Source: Flavobacteriaceae bacterium (GTDB lineage Bacteria; Bacteroidota; Bacteroidia; Flavobacteriales; Flavobacteriaceae). From it: 15,297 nt of DNA. Shown here piece after piece: positions 6,755-14,827 of this stretch; position 1 is the stretch's first letter, and each line of letters starts with the position of its first letter. The position numbers were made by a program, and so were the translations under genes. Under the pieces are notes generated by a model. It was not told the DNA's origin. It saw only the letters and a list, made by a program, of their open reading frames with translations, and made no database searches. The stretch lies in contig JAGQYU010000267.1 in NCBI GenBank assembly GCA_020435885.1, positions 1 to 15,297 on the forward strand, in the 5' to 3' direction.

Positions 6755-7360
6755 TTATTTGTATATAAGTGAACTCCACATCATCTCAATTATTTTTCTT
6801 CCTTGCTTACTCATTTTTTCATCCATTACCATTGTCATAATTAGGATTCCCTCATCTTTTTTTCCAATTGTAGCAACTTCATAAATATTAGTTTCATCTT
6901 TATAAGTAAGAATAGCTTTATCAACATCAAGTTTTTGTCCAGATTTTAATTTTCTTGTATAGTCGTTTCGTTCTATTTTGAAACCATAATTCAAACTTTC
7001 TTTGGTTACTTCAGATATCATCATCTCGTTTAACATAGTCGGATTAATTGTTGAGTATTTCTGAATCAATATTCCAGAGCCTTCAGCTGTCATTAACATT
7101 ATTTGTTCTATTCCTTCTTCGATTGTCATCGGAGATATTTTATAATCCTTGGAATAATTAAAACTAAATAAATTATCCTCATAGATAAGTGTGTCCTTAG
7201 TAACAATCTTAAATTGTATTTCCTTTTTGTCAAGTGTAATATTATACTCTTTATCAAGAGAAATCTCTAAAATCGTATCATTAATATGAATTTTATAATC
7301 ATTTTGTGAAAATGATTTAATGCTTATAAGAATCAATAAAATAATCAGTGTAAGTCTCAT
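6755..7360 (-). CDS. Secreted protein of unknown function
   Basis: A 201-residue protein beginning MRLTLIILLILISIKSFSQ, a typical flavobacterial Sec signal peptide with likely cleavage after Gln19. There is no lipobox and no further membrane helix, so it is probably periplasmic or released. Residues 20-65 form alternating polar/hydrophobic strands (KIHINDTILEISLDKEYNITL, EIQFKIVTKDTLIYED). Residues 66-201 are mixed alpha/beta with NLFSFNYSKDYKISP, GSGILIQKYSTINP and a C-terminal helix GRKIIEMMWSSLIY. I do not recognise the family. The gene is AT-rich, lies downstream of the hydroxylase gene on the same strand with a 164-bp gap, and is probably its own unit. Confidence 0.8.
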   Translation of the reverse strand: MRLTLIILLILISIKSFSQNDYKIHINDTILEISLDKEYNITLDKKEIQFKIVTKDTLIYEDNLFSFNYSKDYKISPMTIEEGIEQIMLMTAEGSGILIQKYSTINPTMLNEMMISEVTKESLNYGFKIERNDYTRKLKSGQKLDVDKAILTYKDETNIYEVATIGKKDEGILIMTMVMDEKMSKQGRKIIEMMWSSLIYK

Positions 7361-7524
7361 GTATTATATTTTTTATAGTTTCTATGTGTATCCTCTATTG
7401 TTTTGAACATATTGGACTAAAAGAAAGTGGTTATAATTTATTTTAGCGACCGATAAGCCAGGTTCGGCTTTTAGATTGTAAATATCAACCCAAGTTGCCA
7501 AAAGATTTTAACAATACTAGAAAG

Positions 7525-8412
7525 CTATTTATGCTCTTCCCATTCCCTTCTCAAATCATCAGCCAACATTCCAGTGCCATCGTGGCGCCATCCGGGTGGT
7601 TTTATAAAATAGAGGAAACGTTTTCTTAAACTAGCTTTAGAATTAAATACATCTTTAAACATAGCAATCCACTCATGGAAAGCTACATATAAAGGGTTAA
7701 ATGTACCAATGTTTTTGGTGAGTCCGTAAATTGGTTTTTCCACTTCTGGCTCAAAAGTACCAAAAAGCCTATCCCAAATTATAAAGATACCGGCATGGTT
7801 CCTGTCCAGATACTGCGGATTGGTAGCATGGTGTACTCTATGGTGTGAAGGTGTATTAAAAACAGCCTCAAACCAAGCGGGCATTTTTTTGATCAATTCC
7901 GTATGTATCCAATATTGATAGAGTAGGCTGATAGACATTTGAGCTAAGATCATCACGGGATGGAATCCCAATAATGGCAGCCATAACCAAAACACAAAGG
8001 ATAAAAAGCTACCCGTCCATGTTTGGCGTAGTGCTGTACTCAAATTATAATGCTGAGAGGAGTGGTGCACTACATGGCTGGCCCAGAAAAAACGACTCTC
8101 GTGGCTGGTACGGTGAAACCAATAGTAGGTAAAATCTTCGGCAAATAATATCAATACCCATGCCCACCATATAAAAGGGATGGTAAATAACCTGAAATTA
8201 TCATAGATGAGAATAAATGTGCCAAATACTAATCCTTTACTAATGAGCCCTAAGAAAACATTGCCTAACCCCATAGTTATGGAAGTAATGGCATCTTTTG
8301 TTTCATAAGAATTATTCTTTTCACGGGCATCTACAATGATTTCTATAATGAGTGTTAGAATAAAAAAAGGAATTGCCCAATGAATAAGATTTGGTATTTC
8401 CGGAATCTCCAT
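7525..8412 (-). CDS. Fatty acid hydroxylase/sterol desaturase-superfamily membrane di-iron enzyme
   Basis: An integral membrane oxygenase of the ERG3/fatty acid hydroxylase superfamily, 295 residues. The histidine boxes expected to hold two irons are all present: HRTSH at 100-104, HVVHH at 113-117 and HRVHH at 191-195, with a further His at 170 (WIHTEL). Hydrophobic segments at about 8-28, 45-70, 77-95 and 133-165 give the usual four-helix layout with the His boxes facing the cytosol. Family members hydroxylate or desaturate lipids, carotenoids, sterols or ether lipids. The substrate here cannot be told from sequence. The ATP-grasp/epimerase fusion gene lies 86 bp upstream on the same strand, so the two may be co-transcribed, but no shared pathway is evident. 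The start ATG at 8410-8412 leads straight into the first hydrophobic segment. Confidence 0.9.
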   Translation of the reverse strand: MEIPEIPNLIHWAIPFFILTLIIEIIVDAREKNNSYETKDAITSITMGLGNVFLGLISKGLVFGTFILIYDNFRLFTIPFIWWAWVLILFAEDFTYYWFHRTSHESRFFWASHVVHHSSQHYNLSTALRQTWTGSFLSFVFWLWLPLLGFHPVMILAQMSISLLYQYWIHTELIKKMPAWFEAVFNTPSHHRVHHATNPQYLDRNHAGIFIIWDRLFGTFEPEVEKPIYGLTKNIGTFNPLYVAFHEWIAMFKDVFNSKASLRKRFLYFIKPPGWRHDGTGMLADDLRREWEEHK

Positions 8413-8498
8413 AAATTTTATTATTTTTTACAAATTATGAAATTCAGATGATTTTTGTATTAATAATTACAAAAAAATAGTTAAGTCTTAGTAAGTGG

Positions 8499-10511
8499 TT
8501 ATTTTTTAACAAGGTAATCAAAAATCGATCGAATAGTATCTTCCATATTGTATTCGGCTTTCCAGTTCATATCATTTTTAAATTGATTTACATCCATACC
8601 AAATTCCATTTTTCTATTATTATCAATTATATTTATTTCCGAAACCTCGTTTTCAATATAATCTTTTGATACGGTTACAATGATTTCAGATATTTCTTTC
8701 AATTTTTTATTTATTCCATTTCCTAAATTATAGACTTGTTTCCAATTTTTACTATCAGTTGAAAGCAATAAAATTAGGCCACTTACAGCATCACGGATAT
8801 CCATACGAACCATTTTTTGGTTTCCACCATACAAATCGATTTTTTCAGAATGTAGGGTTTTCTTTATAAGCTTGGCAAAAAGGTCATTTTCATCAAAACC
8901 ATCTGCACCTCCACTTAATGCTTCAAGTCGGATATTGGTAAATTGTATATGTGGATGTATTTGGCAAAGATTTGTCAATAGAACTTCAGTGCTATATTTA
9001 GCAGTGGCATATATTGTTTCAGGAGCTATATTATTATTTTCTTTCCATGGTATTTTTGTTTGTCCATAAACTCCTTGTGATGAAATATTAATTATTTCGG
9101 GGACTTGATGTTTTACTGCATTTAAGAAAAGAATATTAGTAAATTCTATGCTTTTAGCAATTTCTTCATTAGAACGATAGGAACGAGCAAAACCAGCATG
9201 TAATAAGGTATCAATCTGGCCAAAAGGGATATTTCCGGAAATAAAATCATCGTGATCAAAAAGTGTAACACTGTTTAAAGGGAAAATTTCTTTTGCTTTT
9301 TGTTTATCGCGGACATAAGCCCAAACATTATAATGTTTTTGATTTTTTTCTATCAACGTTCTTATTAGGTTTCTTCCTAAATATCCTGTTGCCCCAGTTA
9401 TAAATATTTTTTTAGGAGTATGAAGGTTGTTTTGATTATTTAATGTTTTAGAGATTGATAGAACTTCTGAATTGTATGCAAGCGATACCGTTTTATCCTG
9501 AGTTTGTCTTATTCCAAATTTCTTTGGATTGATTTGTAGATTATTCTTATATTGAGGTATATCAAGCCAATCAACAATACAAGCTTCAACTTCGTTAAAT
9601 CCCATTACAGCCCTTAACCCTGTAATTCCTGTAAATCTAGCGTTCATTTCAAAGAGCTTCAAGCCATCATCAGTTAATCGTCCTTGTAAGTTAAGAGGCC
9701 CTCTGAGTCCTAGAGTTTTCAGAGTTGGAATTATTTTTTCAACTTCTAACCAAATATCATTGTTGTAATAAGGAACAATTTCAATGGGGATGCCATTATT
9801 TAATTTATTGTGGGACATCATTTTACCAATAATATCTCCATTTTTATTAGCAACGATCTGGATGGAAATCTCGGCTACTTGAGGATTTATATTTTTTTGT
9901 ATTTGAAGATCAAAAAATTCACGTTGTTTACAGGTTGAACTTGGCACAGCCAACTCTTGGACAATATGATTATCCTTTATCTTTCTAAAATCATTTTCAC
10001 TGGCAATGATTTTGATACCTCTAGATGCAAATCCGTCTCTAGGTTTTGATATCACAGGCAGCTTAATTTCCCCTTTAGAATATGCTTCATGAAAATTTTC
10101 TTTATTGAAGCTTCTAACAAAGATATTATTTACAGTGTTGAGCTTGGTACTCATCAATTTTTTATCTCGACATAAATCTAGTAGTTCGCTACCCGCTACA
10201 ACAACACGAATGTTATTTTGGTTAAAAATTTTAATGTTTTTGGCTATTAAATTTGCCTCATCATCCAATCCTGGAATCCAAAGATCTATTTTATGTTTTT
10301 TACATAGATCAAATATTACGTCTAAATAATTACTACTATAAATATCAGGTGTGTAGTAGTATTCATGGCAATTGTATAGCCCAAACGCAAAAGGATTATT
10401 TCCAAAGCCGAAGGTCTTTATAGGTAATTTTGATAAATTACAAGAATCGATTACTGATTGTCCTACTCCACTGCCGATGCAAGATATTCCGATATTATAT
10501 TTTGATTTCAT
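8499..10511 (-). CDS. Two-domain fusion: ATP-grasp ligase plus NAD-dependent epimerase/dehydratase (SDR)
   Basis: A 670-residue protein joining two complete-looking enzyme domains. Residues 1-325 resemble carbamoyl-phosphate-synthase-type ATP-grasp enzymes: a pre-ATP-grasp Rossmann-like start with GSGVGQSV (13-20), WIPGLDDEAN (78-87), the ATP loop region VISKPRDGFASRGIKI (153-168) and the metal-binding LFEMNARFTG (286-295). After a linker at about 330-365, an extended SDR begins with IFITGATGYLGRNL (369-382, GxxGxxG for NAD(P)) and has NISSQGVYG (475-483), catalytic Y501-ATA-K505 and the substrate segment VRMDIRDAV (568-576). ATP-grasp enzymes join a carboxylate to an amine or thiol. Extended SDRs usually act on nucleotide sugars. 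A role in making or decorating a surface glycan or small metabolite is inferred. It is soluble, divergent from rpsF and upstream of the hydroxylase. Its AT-rich composition and isolation from glycan genes suggest it may have been acquired. Confidence 0.85.
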   Translation of the reverse strand: MKSKYNIGISCIGSGVGQSVIDSCNLSKLPIKTFGFGNNPFAFGLYNCHEYYYTPDIYSSNYLDVIFDLCKKHKIDLWIPGLDDEANLIAKNIKIFNQNNIRVVVAGSELLDLCRDKKLMSTKLNTVNNIFVRSFNKENFHEAYSKGEIKLPVISKPRDGFASRGIKIIASENDFRKIKDNHIVQELAVPSSTCKQREFFDLQIQKNINPQVAEISIQIVANKNGDIIGKMMSHNKLNNGIPIEIVPYYNNDIWLEVEKIIPTLKTLGLRGPLNLQGRLTDDGLKLFEMNARFTGITGLRAVMGFNEVEACIVDWLDIPQYKNNLQINPKKFGIRQTQDKTVSLAYNSEVLSISKTLNNQNNLHTPKKIFITGATGYLGRNLIRTLIEKNQKHYNVWAYVRDKQKAKEIFPLNSVTLFDHDDFISGNIPFGQIDTLLHAGFARSYRSNEEIAKSIEFTNILFLNAVKHQVPEIINISSQGVYGQTKIPWKENNNIAPETIYATAKYSTEVLLTNLCQIHPHIQFTNIRLEALSGGADGFDENDLFAKLIKKTLHSEKIDLYGGNQKMVRMDIRDAVSGLILLLSTDSKNWKQVYNLGNGINKKLKEISEIIVTVSKDYIENEVSEINIIDNNRKMEFGMDVNQFKNDMNWKAEYNMEDTIRSIFDYLVKK

Positions 10512-10623
10512 TGAAATGCCTAATTATATTGTCAAAAGAATGACTTTTTATATTAAGAAAAAAGCAATTTTTTCATTTGGTATAATATTCATTATTAATA
10601 ATGTTCTAACAAAAAAAATATTG

Positions 10624-10631
10624 TATATTTG
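10624..10631 (+). promoter_or_regulatory. -7 box of the rpsF operon promoter
   Basis: TATATTTG matches the Bacteroidetes sigma-factor -7 consensus TAnnTTTG exactly. Transcription would start near 10637, giving a leader of roughly 27 bases before the rpsF ATG at 10664. The -33 element is not clear. The leader is AT-rich, with no Shine-Dalgarno sequence and no room for a structured S6:S18 autoregulatory RNA. Confidence 0.7.
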
Positions 10632-10663
10632 CACGCTCAAAAATAAACGTAAAATATAAACTT

Positions 10664-11005
10664 ATGAATCATTACGAAACTGTTTTCATTTTGAATCCCG
10701 TTTTATCTGATGTTCAGGTAAAGGAAACAGTAAAGAAGTTTGAAGACTACTTGGTTTCTAAAGGTGCCGAAATGATCCACAAAGAAGATTGGGGCTTAAA
10801 GAAAATGGCCTATCCAATCCAAAACAAAAAGACCGGTTTTTATCACTTATTTGAATTCAAAGCTGCCGGTGAGGTTGTAGCTCCTTTTGAACTGGAGTTT
10901 AGAAGAGACGATAGCATTATGCGTTATTTAACTGTAAAGTTAGACAAGCACGCTGCTGCATGGGCTGAAAAGAGAAAAGAAAAATTAAAAACTGCAAAAA
11001 AGTAA
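10664..11005 (+). CDS. rpsF: 30S ribosomal protein bS6
   Basis: The bS6 protein of the small ribosomal subunit platform, which binds 16S rRNA together with bS18. It has 113 residues and a typical start (NHYETVFILNPVLSD), the conserved EDWGLKKMAYPIQNKKTGFY at 41-60 and the RRDDSIMRYLTVKL segment at 80-93, followed by a Lys-rich tail. It is the first gene of rpsF-rpsR-rplI, 3 bp before rpsR. The ATG has no Shine-Dalgarno sequence upstream, as usual in Bacteroidetes. No ssb or priB gene interrupts the operon, unlike in many other bacteria. Confidence 0.97.
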   Translation: MNHYETVFILNPVLSDVQVKETVKKFEDYLVSKGAEMIHKEDWGLKKMAYPIQNKKTGFYHLFEFKAAGEVVAPFELEFRRDDSIMRYLTVKLDKHAAAWAEKRKEKLKTAKK

Positions 11006-11008
11006 GGT

Positions 11009-11305
11009 ATGTCTTCAATTGAACAACAAGCAAAAGGGGGAAGCAAAGCAGATGTTAGATATCTGACCCCACTAGATATTGATACACAAAAGAAAGAGAA
11101 ATACTGTCGTTTTAAAAAGAACGGTATCAAGTATATCGATTATAAAGATGCAGATTTCTTATTATACTTAGTTAATGAGCAAGGTAAGATTTTACCTCGT
11201 AGATTAACAGGAACTTCGTTGAAATACCAACGTAAAGTAGCACAAGCAATTAAAAGAGCGCGTCATTTGGCATTAATGCCTTATGTAGGTGATATGTTAA
11301 AATAA
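11009..11305 (+). CDS. rpsR: 30S ribosomal protein bS18
   Basis: bS18 partners bS6 on the platform of the small subunit. The 98-residue protein has the family signature from KYCRFKKNGIKYIDYKD onwards, then LLYLVNEQGKILPRRLTGTS and KYQRKVAQAIKRARHLALMPY. The N-terminal 30 residues are a lineage-specific hydrophilic extension. Only one cysteine remains in the region where some bS18 proteins bind zinc. It sits 3 bp after rpsF and 14 bp before rplI, in the same operon. Confidence 0.97.
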   Translation: MSSIEQQAKGGSKADVRYLTPLDIDTQKKEKYCRFKKNGIKYIDYKDADFLLYLVNEQGKILPRRLTGTSLKYQRKVAQAIKRARHLALMPYVGDMLK

Positions 11306-11319
11306 AAAATGTAGAGACG

Positions 11320-11775
11320 ATGGAACTTATATTAAAGAAAGACGTAGCAAATTTAGGATTTCAAGACGATATCGTAATGGTTAAAAACGGTTACGGGCGT
11401 AATTTTTTAATACCTCAAGGATATGCTGTTTTAGCTACAGATTCTGCAAAAAAGCAATTGGCTGAAACATTGAAGCAACGATCTCACAAAGAAGAAAACA
11501 TTATTAAAGAAGCTAACAAAACTGCTGATGCTATTAAAGCATTAGAAATTAAGATAGCTGCTAAAGTAGGTGCCGGAGATAAACTTTTCGGATCTGTAAG
11601 TAATGTTGAAGTTGCCGAAGCTATCGCTAAAGAAGGTATAGAACTAGATAAGAGATACATAAGTATTGCAGGCGGTTTGATAAAAAGAACCGGAAAATAC
11701 AATGCATCTATCCGTTTACACAGAGAAGTTATTGCGGAGCTTCCGTTTGAAGTTATTGCAGAACAGAAGTTGTAA
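11320..11775 (+). CDS. rplI: 50S ribosomal protein bL9
   Basis: bL9 binds 23S rRNA near the L1 stalk and helps keep reading-frame fidelity. The 151-residue length is usual for the family. The N-terminal rRNA-binding domain reads MELILKKDVANLGFQDDIVMVKNGYGRNFLIPQGYAVLAT, with GYGRN in place of the commoner GYARN. A long connecting helix runs from about 45 to 75, and the C-terminal domain ends with the RLHREV and LPFEVIAEQ strands. It is the last gene of the operon, and a strong terminator starts 11 bp after its stop. Confidence 0.97.
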   Translation: MELILKKDVANLGFQDDIVMVKNGYGRNFLIPQGYAVLATDSAKKQLAETLKQRSHKEENIIKEANKTADAIKALEIKIAAKVGAGDKLFGSVSNVEVAEAIAKEGIELDKRYISIAGGLIKRTGKYNASIRLHREVIAELPFEVIAEQKL

Positions 11776-11786
11776 CTTAGAGCAAT

Positions 11787-11829
11787 AAAACATAAAAACC
11801 ACCCCTTTAAAGAGTGGTTTTTATGTTTT
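11787..11829. terminator. Strong bidirectional terminator after rplI
   Basis: A perfect 16-bp inverted repeat (11787-11802 with 11814-11829) around an 11-base loop, core AAAACCAC/GTGGTTTT, with A and T runs at the outer ends. It stops the ribosomal operon and overlaps the stop codon of the convergent GlmU-like gene by one base, so it can serve both strands. Confidence 0.92.
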
Positions 11830-13004
11830 TAGAAGTTTCTATACTTTTTGGTTAGTTCAAAGACATGTTCTAATATCCTTTTTTCTTTTTCATCATATTC
11901 TATATTTCTACGCTGCATAACGGCTTCAACCACTTCATTTACTTTGTCCATTTTAAAAGTTGCAAAACCGGCAGAACCTCCCCATGCAAAAGAAGGAATA
12001 AAATTCCTCGGGAAATTACTACCAAATATATTAGCACTTACACCAACTGTGGTGCCAGTGTTAAACATAGTATTGATGGCGCATTTAGAATGATCTCCCA
12101 TCATCAAACCACAAAATTGCAAATTGGTATTTTCAAAATGTTCGGTTTCATAACTCCATAGTTTTACTTTGGCATAATTATTCTTCAAGTTAGAAGTATT
12201 AGTATCTGCACCAATATTACACCACTCGCCAATTACAGAATTGCCTAGATACCCTTCATGCCCTTTGTTGGAGTAACCAAAAATTACTGCATTTGTAATT
12301 TCACCGCCAACTTTACAGTAAGGACCGACAGTTGTTCCTGTATATATTTTAGATCCCATCTTTACAGTTGAACCTTCGCATAATGCAAAAGGGCCTCTAA
12401 TTAAAGCACCTTCCATAATAGTTGTATCTTTTCCGATGTAAATAGGACCTTCAGAAGCATTTAGTGTAGCAAAAGTAATATCTACGCCTTCCTCCAAAAA
12501 AATATTCTCTTTAGCTATGCAATTAACAGTATTAGGAATTGGTTGAGAGGTTCTATCAAACGTTAAAAGCTCAAAATCATATTTAATAATTTTGTGGTTC
12601 AATAAAAAAATATCCCAAGTATTTTTTATTTGTACAATTTCATCATCATAAACAATTGCTTTATAAGTATCAAAATCTACTTCTTCTTGTGTATTGGTTG
12701 TAAAGAAAGCTACCACTTCATCGCCATAAAAAATAGCTTCATTCTCTTGAAGGTTTTTAACCATTTCAACAAGTACTTCATTAGGTAGAAAAGAAGCGTT
12801 GATCATAACATTCATATCCAATTCTACCATAGGGTACTTTTCTTCTAAATATTCCTCAGTAATGGTAGAGGTTGTGTAGCCTAAGTATTTCTCCCATTTT
12901 TCACGTATGGTAAGAATACCAACACGAATGTCAGCAACAGGCCTTGTATAGGTAAATGGCAACAGAGCATTTCTGACTGTACCATCAAAAAGAATGTAAT
13001 TCAT
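11829..13004 (-). CDS. GlmU-like sugar nucleotidyltransferase (alternative Bacteroidetes type)
   Basis: Start placed at the ATG at 13002-13004, because MNYILFDGT is the usual family N-terminus; the upstream ATG would add seven residues. The 391-residue protein matches the Bacteroidetes family annotated as alternative GlmU (UDP-GlcNAc diphosphorylase/glucosamine-1-phosphate acetyltransferase-like). The N-terminal part keeps FDGTVRNALLPFTYTRPVADIR and the GILTIREKWE segment but lacks the classic LAAGxGTRM pyrophosphorylase loop. From about 170 to 340 it is a left-handed beta-helix with hexapeptide-type turns (GPIYIGKDTTI, GPFALCEGSTVKMGSKI, VGPYCKVGGEI, GEWCNIGADT, GTTVGVSANIFG). A short helical tail follows. 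A cytosolic role in supplying UDP-GlcNAc for cell-wall precursors is likely from the family. The precise activity is not proven by sequence. It is a single gene with a shared terminator, divergent from the GMC gene. Confidence 0.85.
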   Translation of the reverse strand: MNYILFDGTVRNALLPFTYTRPVADIRVGILTIREKWEKYLGYTTSTITEEYLEEKYPMVELDMNVMINASFLPNEVLVEMVKNLQENEAIFYGDEVVAFFTTNTQEEVDFDTYKAIVYDDEIVQIKNTWDIFLLNHKIIKYDFELLTFDRTSQPIPNTVNCIAKENIFLEEGVDITFATLNASEGPIYIGKDTTIMEGALIRGPFALCEGSTVKMGSKIYTGTTVGPYCKVGGEITNAVIFGYSNKGHEGYLGNSVIGEWCNIGADTNTSNLKNNYAKVKLWSYETEHFENTNLQFCGLMMGDHSKCAINTMFNTGTTVGVSANIFGSNFPRNFIPSFAWGGSAGFATFKMDKVNEVVEAVMQRRNIEYDEKEKRILEHVFELTKKYRNF

Positions 13005-13105
13005 ACCAATTTTATTATAAAGCAATATTACTACATATAATCATATTATAAAAATGAATAGTTTTTTATATATTTATGAAATATAAATTTTAATTAACTT
13101 AATCC

Positions 13106-14824
13106 ATGAACCTTAAACAATCTCCACAAAATTTTGATGTGATAATTGTAGGCTCAGGGGCTGGAGGCGGAATGGCTACCAAAGTACTGTCTGAAGCAGG
13201 ACTAAATGTAGCAGTTTTAGAAGCCGGGCCATATTTTGATCCTGCAAAAGATGAATACAGAACACAACTAAAATGGCCTTGGGAATCGCCAAGAAGAGGT
13301 GCCGGAAGCACCCGTCCCTTTGGTGATTTTGACAGTGCTTATGGAGGGTGGGAGATTGAAGGAGAGCCTTATACTAAGGTTGAAGGAACCAAATTCGATT
13401 GGTTCAGGTCTAGAATGCTGGGAGGTAGAACCAACCACTGGGGGCGTATTTCATTGCGTTTTGGGCCTAAAGATTTTATGCGAAAAAGTATTGATGGTTT
13501 AGGCGATGATTGGCCTATCTCTTATGATGATGTAAAACCATATTACGATAAAGTTGATAAACTAATCGGTGTTTTTGGAAGTAGAGAGAATATACCTAAC
13601 GAACCGGACGGATTCTTCTTACCTGCTCCAAAACCTAGACTACATGAGCTATATTATATAAAAGGAGCTAGAAAAGCTAATGTTCCTGTAATTCCGGCAA
13701 GGTTGTCTATCATCACTAAAAAGATGAACAATGGTAGAGGTGTTTGTTTTTATTGCAGTCAATGTAACAGAGCTTGTAGTGTATATGCCGATTTTTCTGC
13801 GGGTACTTGTCTGATATTTCCTGCACAAAAAAATGGCGGTAAAATTTCATTGTTTACCGATGCTATGGTTAGGGAAGTGGTAACTGACGATTCTGGCAAG
13901 GCTAAAGGTGTTATTTACATCAATAAAGAAGACAGAAAAGAATACCAATTGAATGCCAAAGTGGTTGTGTTGGCAGCTTCGGCATGTAGTTCAGCAAGGA
14001 TCTTACTGAACTCAAAAAGTAAGTTTCATAAAAATGGATTAGGAAACAGTAGCGGATTGATTGGTAAATATCTGCATGATTCTACCGGAGCTAGCCGAGC
14101 AGCTTTTGTACCTGATCTGATGAATAGAAAAATTTATAACGAAGATGGTGTAGGAGGTATGCATGTTTATACTCCTTGGTGGTTGGATAATAAAAAACTG
14201 GATTTTCCAAGAGGTTATCACATAGAAGTTTGGGGAGGTATGGGTATGCCTTCGTATGGTTTCGGGTTTAATCCAAATGATTTGAATAAGTTTTTTGGTG
14301 AAGAAATAGGAGGGTATGGAAATAAACTGAGAGGAGATGTTAAAAAATATTATGGTTCTGTGATGGGTATCTCGGGTAGAGGAGAATGTATTGCCCGTGA
14401 AGATAATTATTGCGAAATAGACCCTAATACTGTTGATGAATGGGGTATCCCTGTATTGCGTTTCAATTATACTTGGTCAGAACATGAAAGGAAACAAGCA
14501 AAGCATATGCATGAAACCTTTGAGGAGGTTTTTGATGCCATGGGTGCCAAAGTACTAGGTAGTAAGCCCGGCGCTGATAAAGATTACGGTTTGGAAGCCC
14601 CCGGAAGAATTATCCACGAAGTGGGTACTACACGTATGGGCAACGACCCAAAACGATCTGTAACTAATAAATACATGCAGTTACATGATGTTGATAATGT
14701 GTTTGTAGTAGATGGTGGTCCGTTTGTATCACAGGCTGATAAAAATCCTACATGGACAATTTTAGCACTATCGTGGAGAACATCAGAGTATATAATTGAT
14801 CAATTAAAAAAACAAAACCTGTAA
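13106..14824 (+). CDS. GMC-family FAD-dependent oxidoreductase, catalytic subunit with probable 3Fe-4S motif
   Basis: A 572-residue flavoprotein of the glucose-methanol-choline family. It has the FAD Rossmann motif VGSGAGGGMA at 15-24 with Glu39, the family signature segment RMLGGRTNHWGR at 103-114, and the C-terminal active-site block RIIHEVGTTRMG at 501-512 (His504) and KNPTW at 546-550 (Asn547). Cys214, Cys220 and Cys224 are spaced C-x5-C-x3-C, like the 3Fe-4S ligands of bacterial FAD-glucose dehydrogenases; Cys217 is extra. Electrons therefore probably leave through a cluster to a partner instead of to oxygen. It has no signal peptide. The next gene, 3 bp on, encodes a Tat-type lipoprotein of the gluconate 2-dehydrogenase subunit 3 type, which could carry it out of the cytosol as a folded complex. 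The substrate is probably a sugar or other alcohol. Divergent from the GlmU-like gene. Confidence 0.92.
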   Translation: MNLKQSPQNFDVIIVGSGAGGGMATKVLSEAGLNVAVLEAGPYFDPAKDEYRTQLKWPWESPRRGAGSTRPFGDFDSAYGGWEIEGEPYTKVEGTKFDWFRSRMLGGRTNHWGRISLRFGPKDFMRKSIDGLGDDWPISYDDVKPYYDKVDKLIGVFGSRENIPNEPDGFFLPAPKPRLHELYYIKGARKANVPVIPARLSIITKKMNNGRGVCFYCSQCNRACSVYADFSAGTCLIFPAQKNGGKISLFTDAMVREVVTDDSGKAKGVIYINKEDRKEYQLNAKVVVLAASACSSARILLNSKSKFHKNGLGNSSGLIGKYLHDSTGASRAAFVPDLMNRKIYNEDGVGGMHVYTPWWLDNKKLDFPRGYHIEVWGGMGMPSYGFGFNPNDLNKFFGEEIGGYGNKLRGDVKKYYGSVMGISGRGECIAREDNYCEIDPNTVDEWGIPVLRFNYTWSEHERKQAKHMHETFEEVFDAMGAKVLGSKPGADKDYGLEAPGRIIHEVGTTRMGNDPKRSVTNKYMQLHDVDNVFVVDGGPFVSQADKNPTWTILALSWRTSEYIIDQLKKQNL

Positions 14825-14827
14825 GAG

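Noticed and set aside
6702..6884. Plus-strand open frame overlapping the end of the secreted-protein gene
   Set aside because: Antisense to a gene with a clear signal peptide; hydrophobic translation of AT-rich DNA.
7466..7482. Small inverted repeat AAGCC/GGCTT between the secreted-protein and hydroxylase genes
   Set aside because: Only a 5-bp stem, and its T-rich side is on the wrong strand for the minus-strand genes.
10372..10659. Plus-strand open frame leading up to rpsF
   Set aside because: Covers the antisense start of the fusion gene and the rpsF promoter; low-complexity C-terminus.
10637..10663. Structured S6:S18 autoregulatory RNA leader of rpsF
   Set aside because: The leader is about 27 bases of AT-rich sequence with no stem that could form the known motif.
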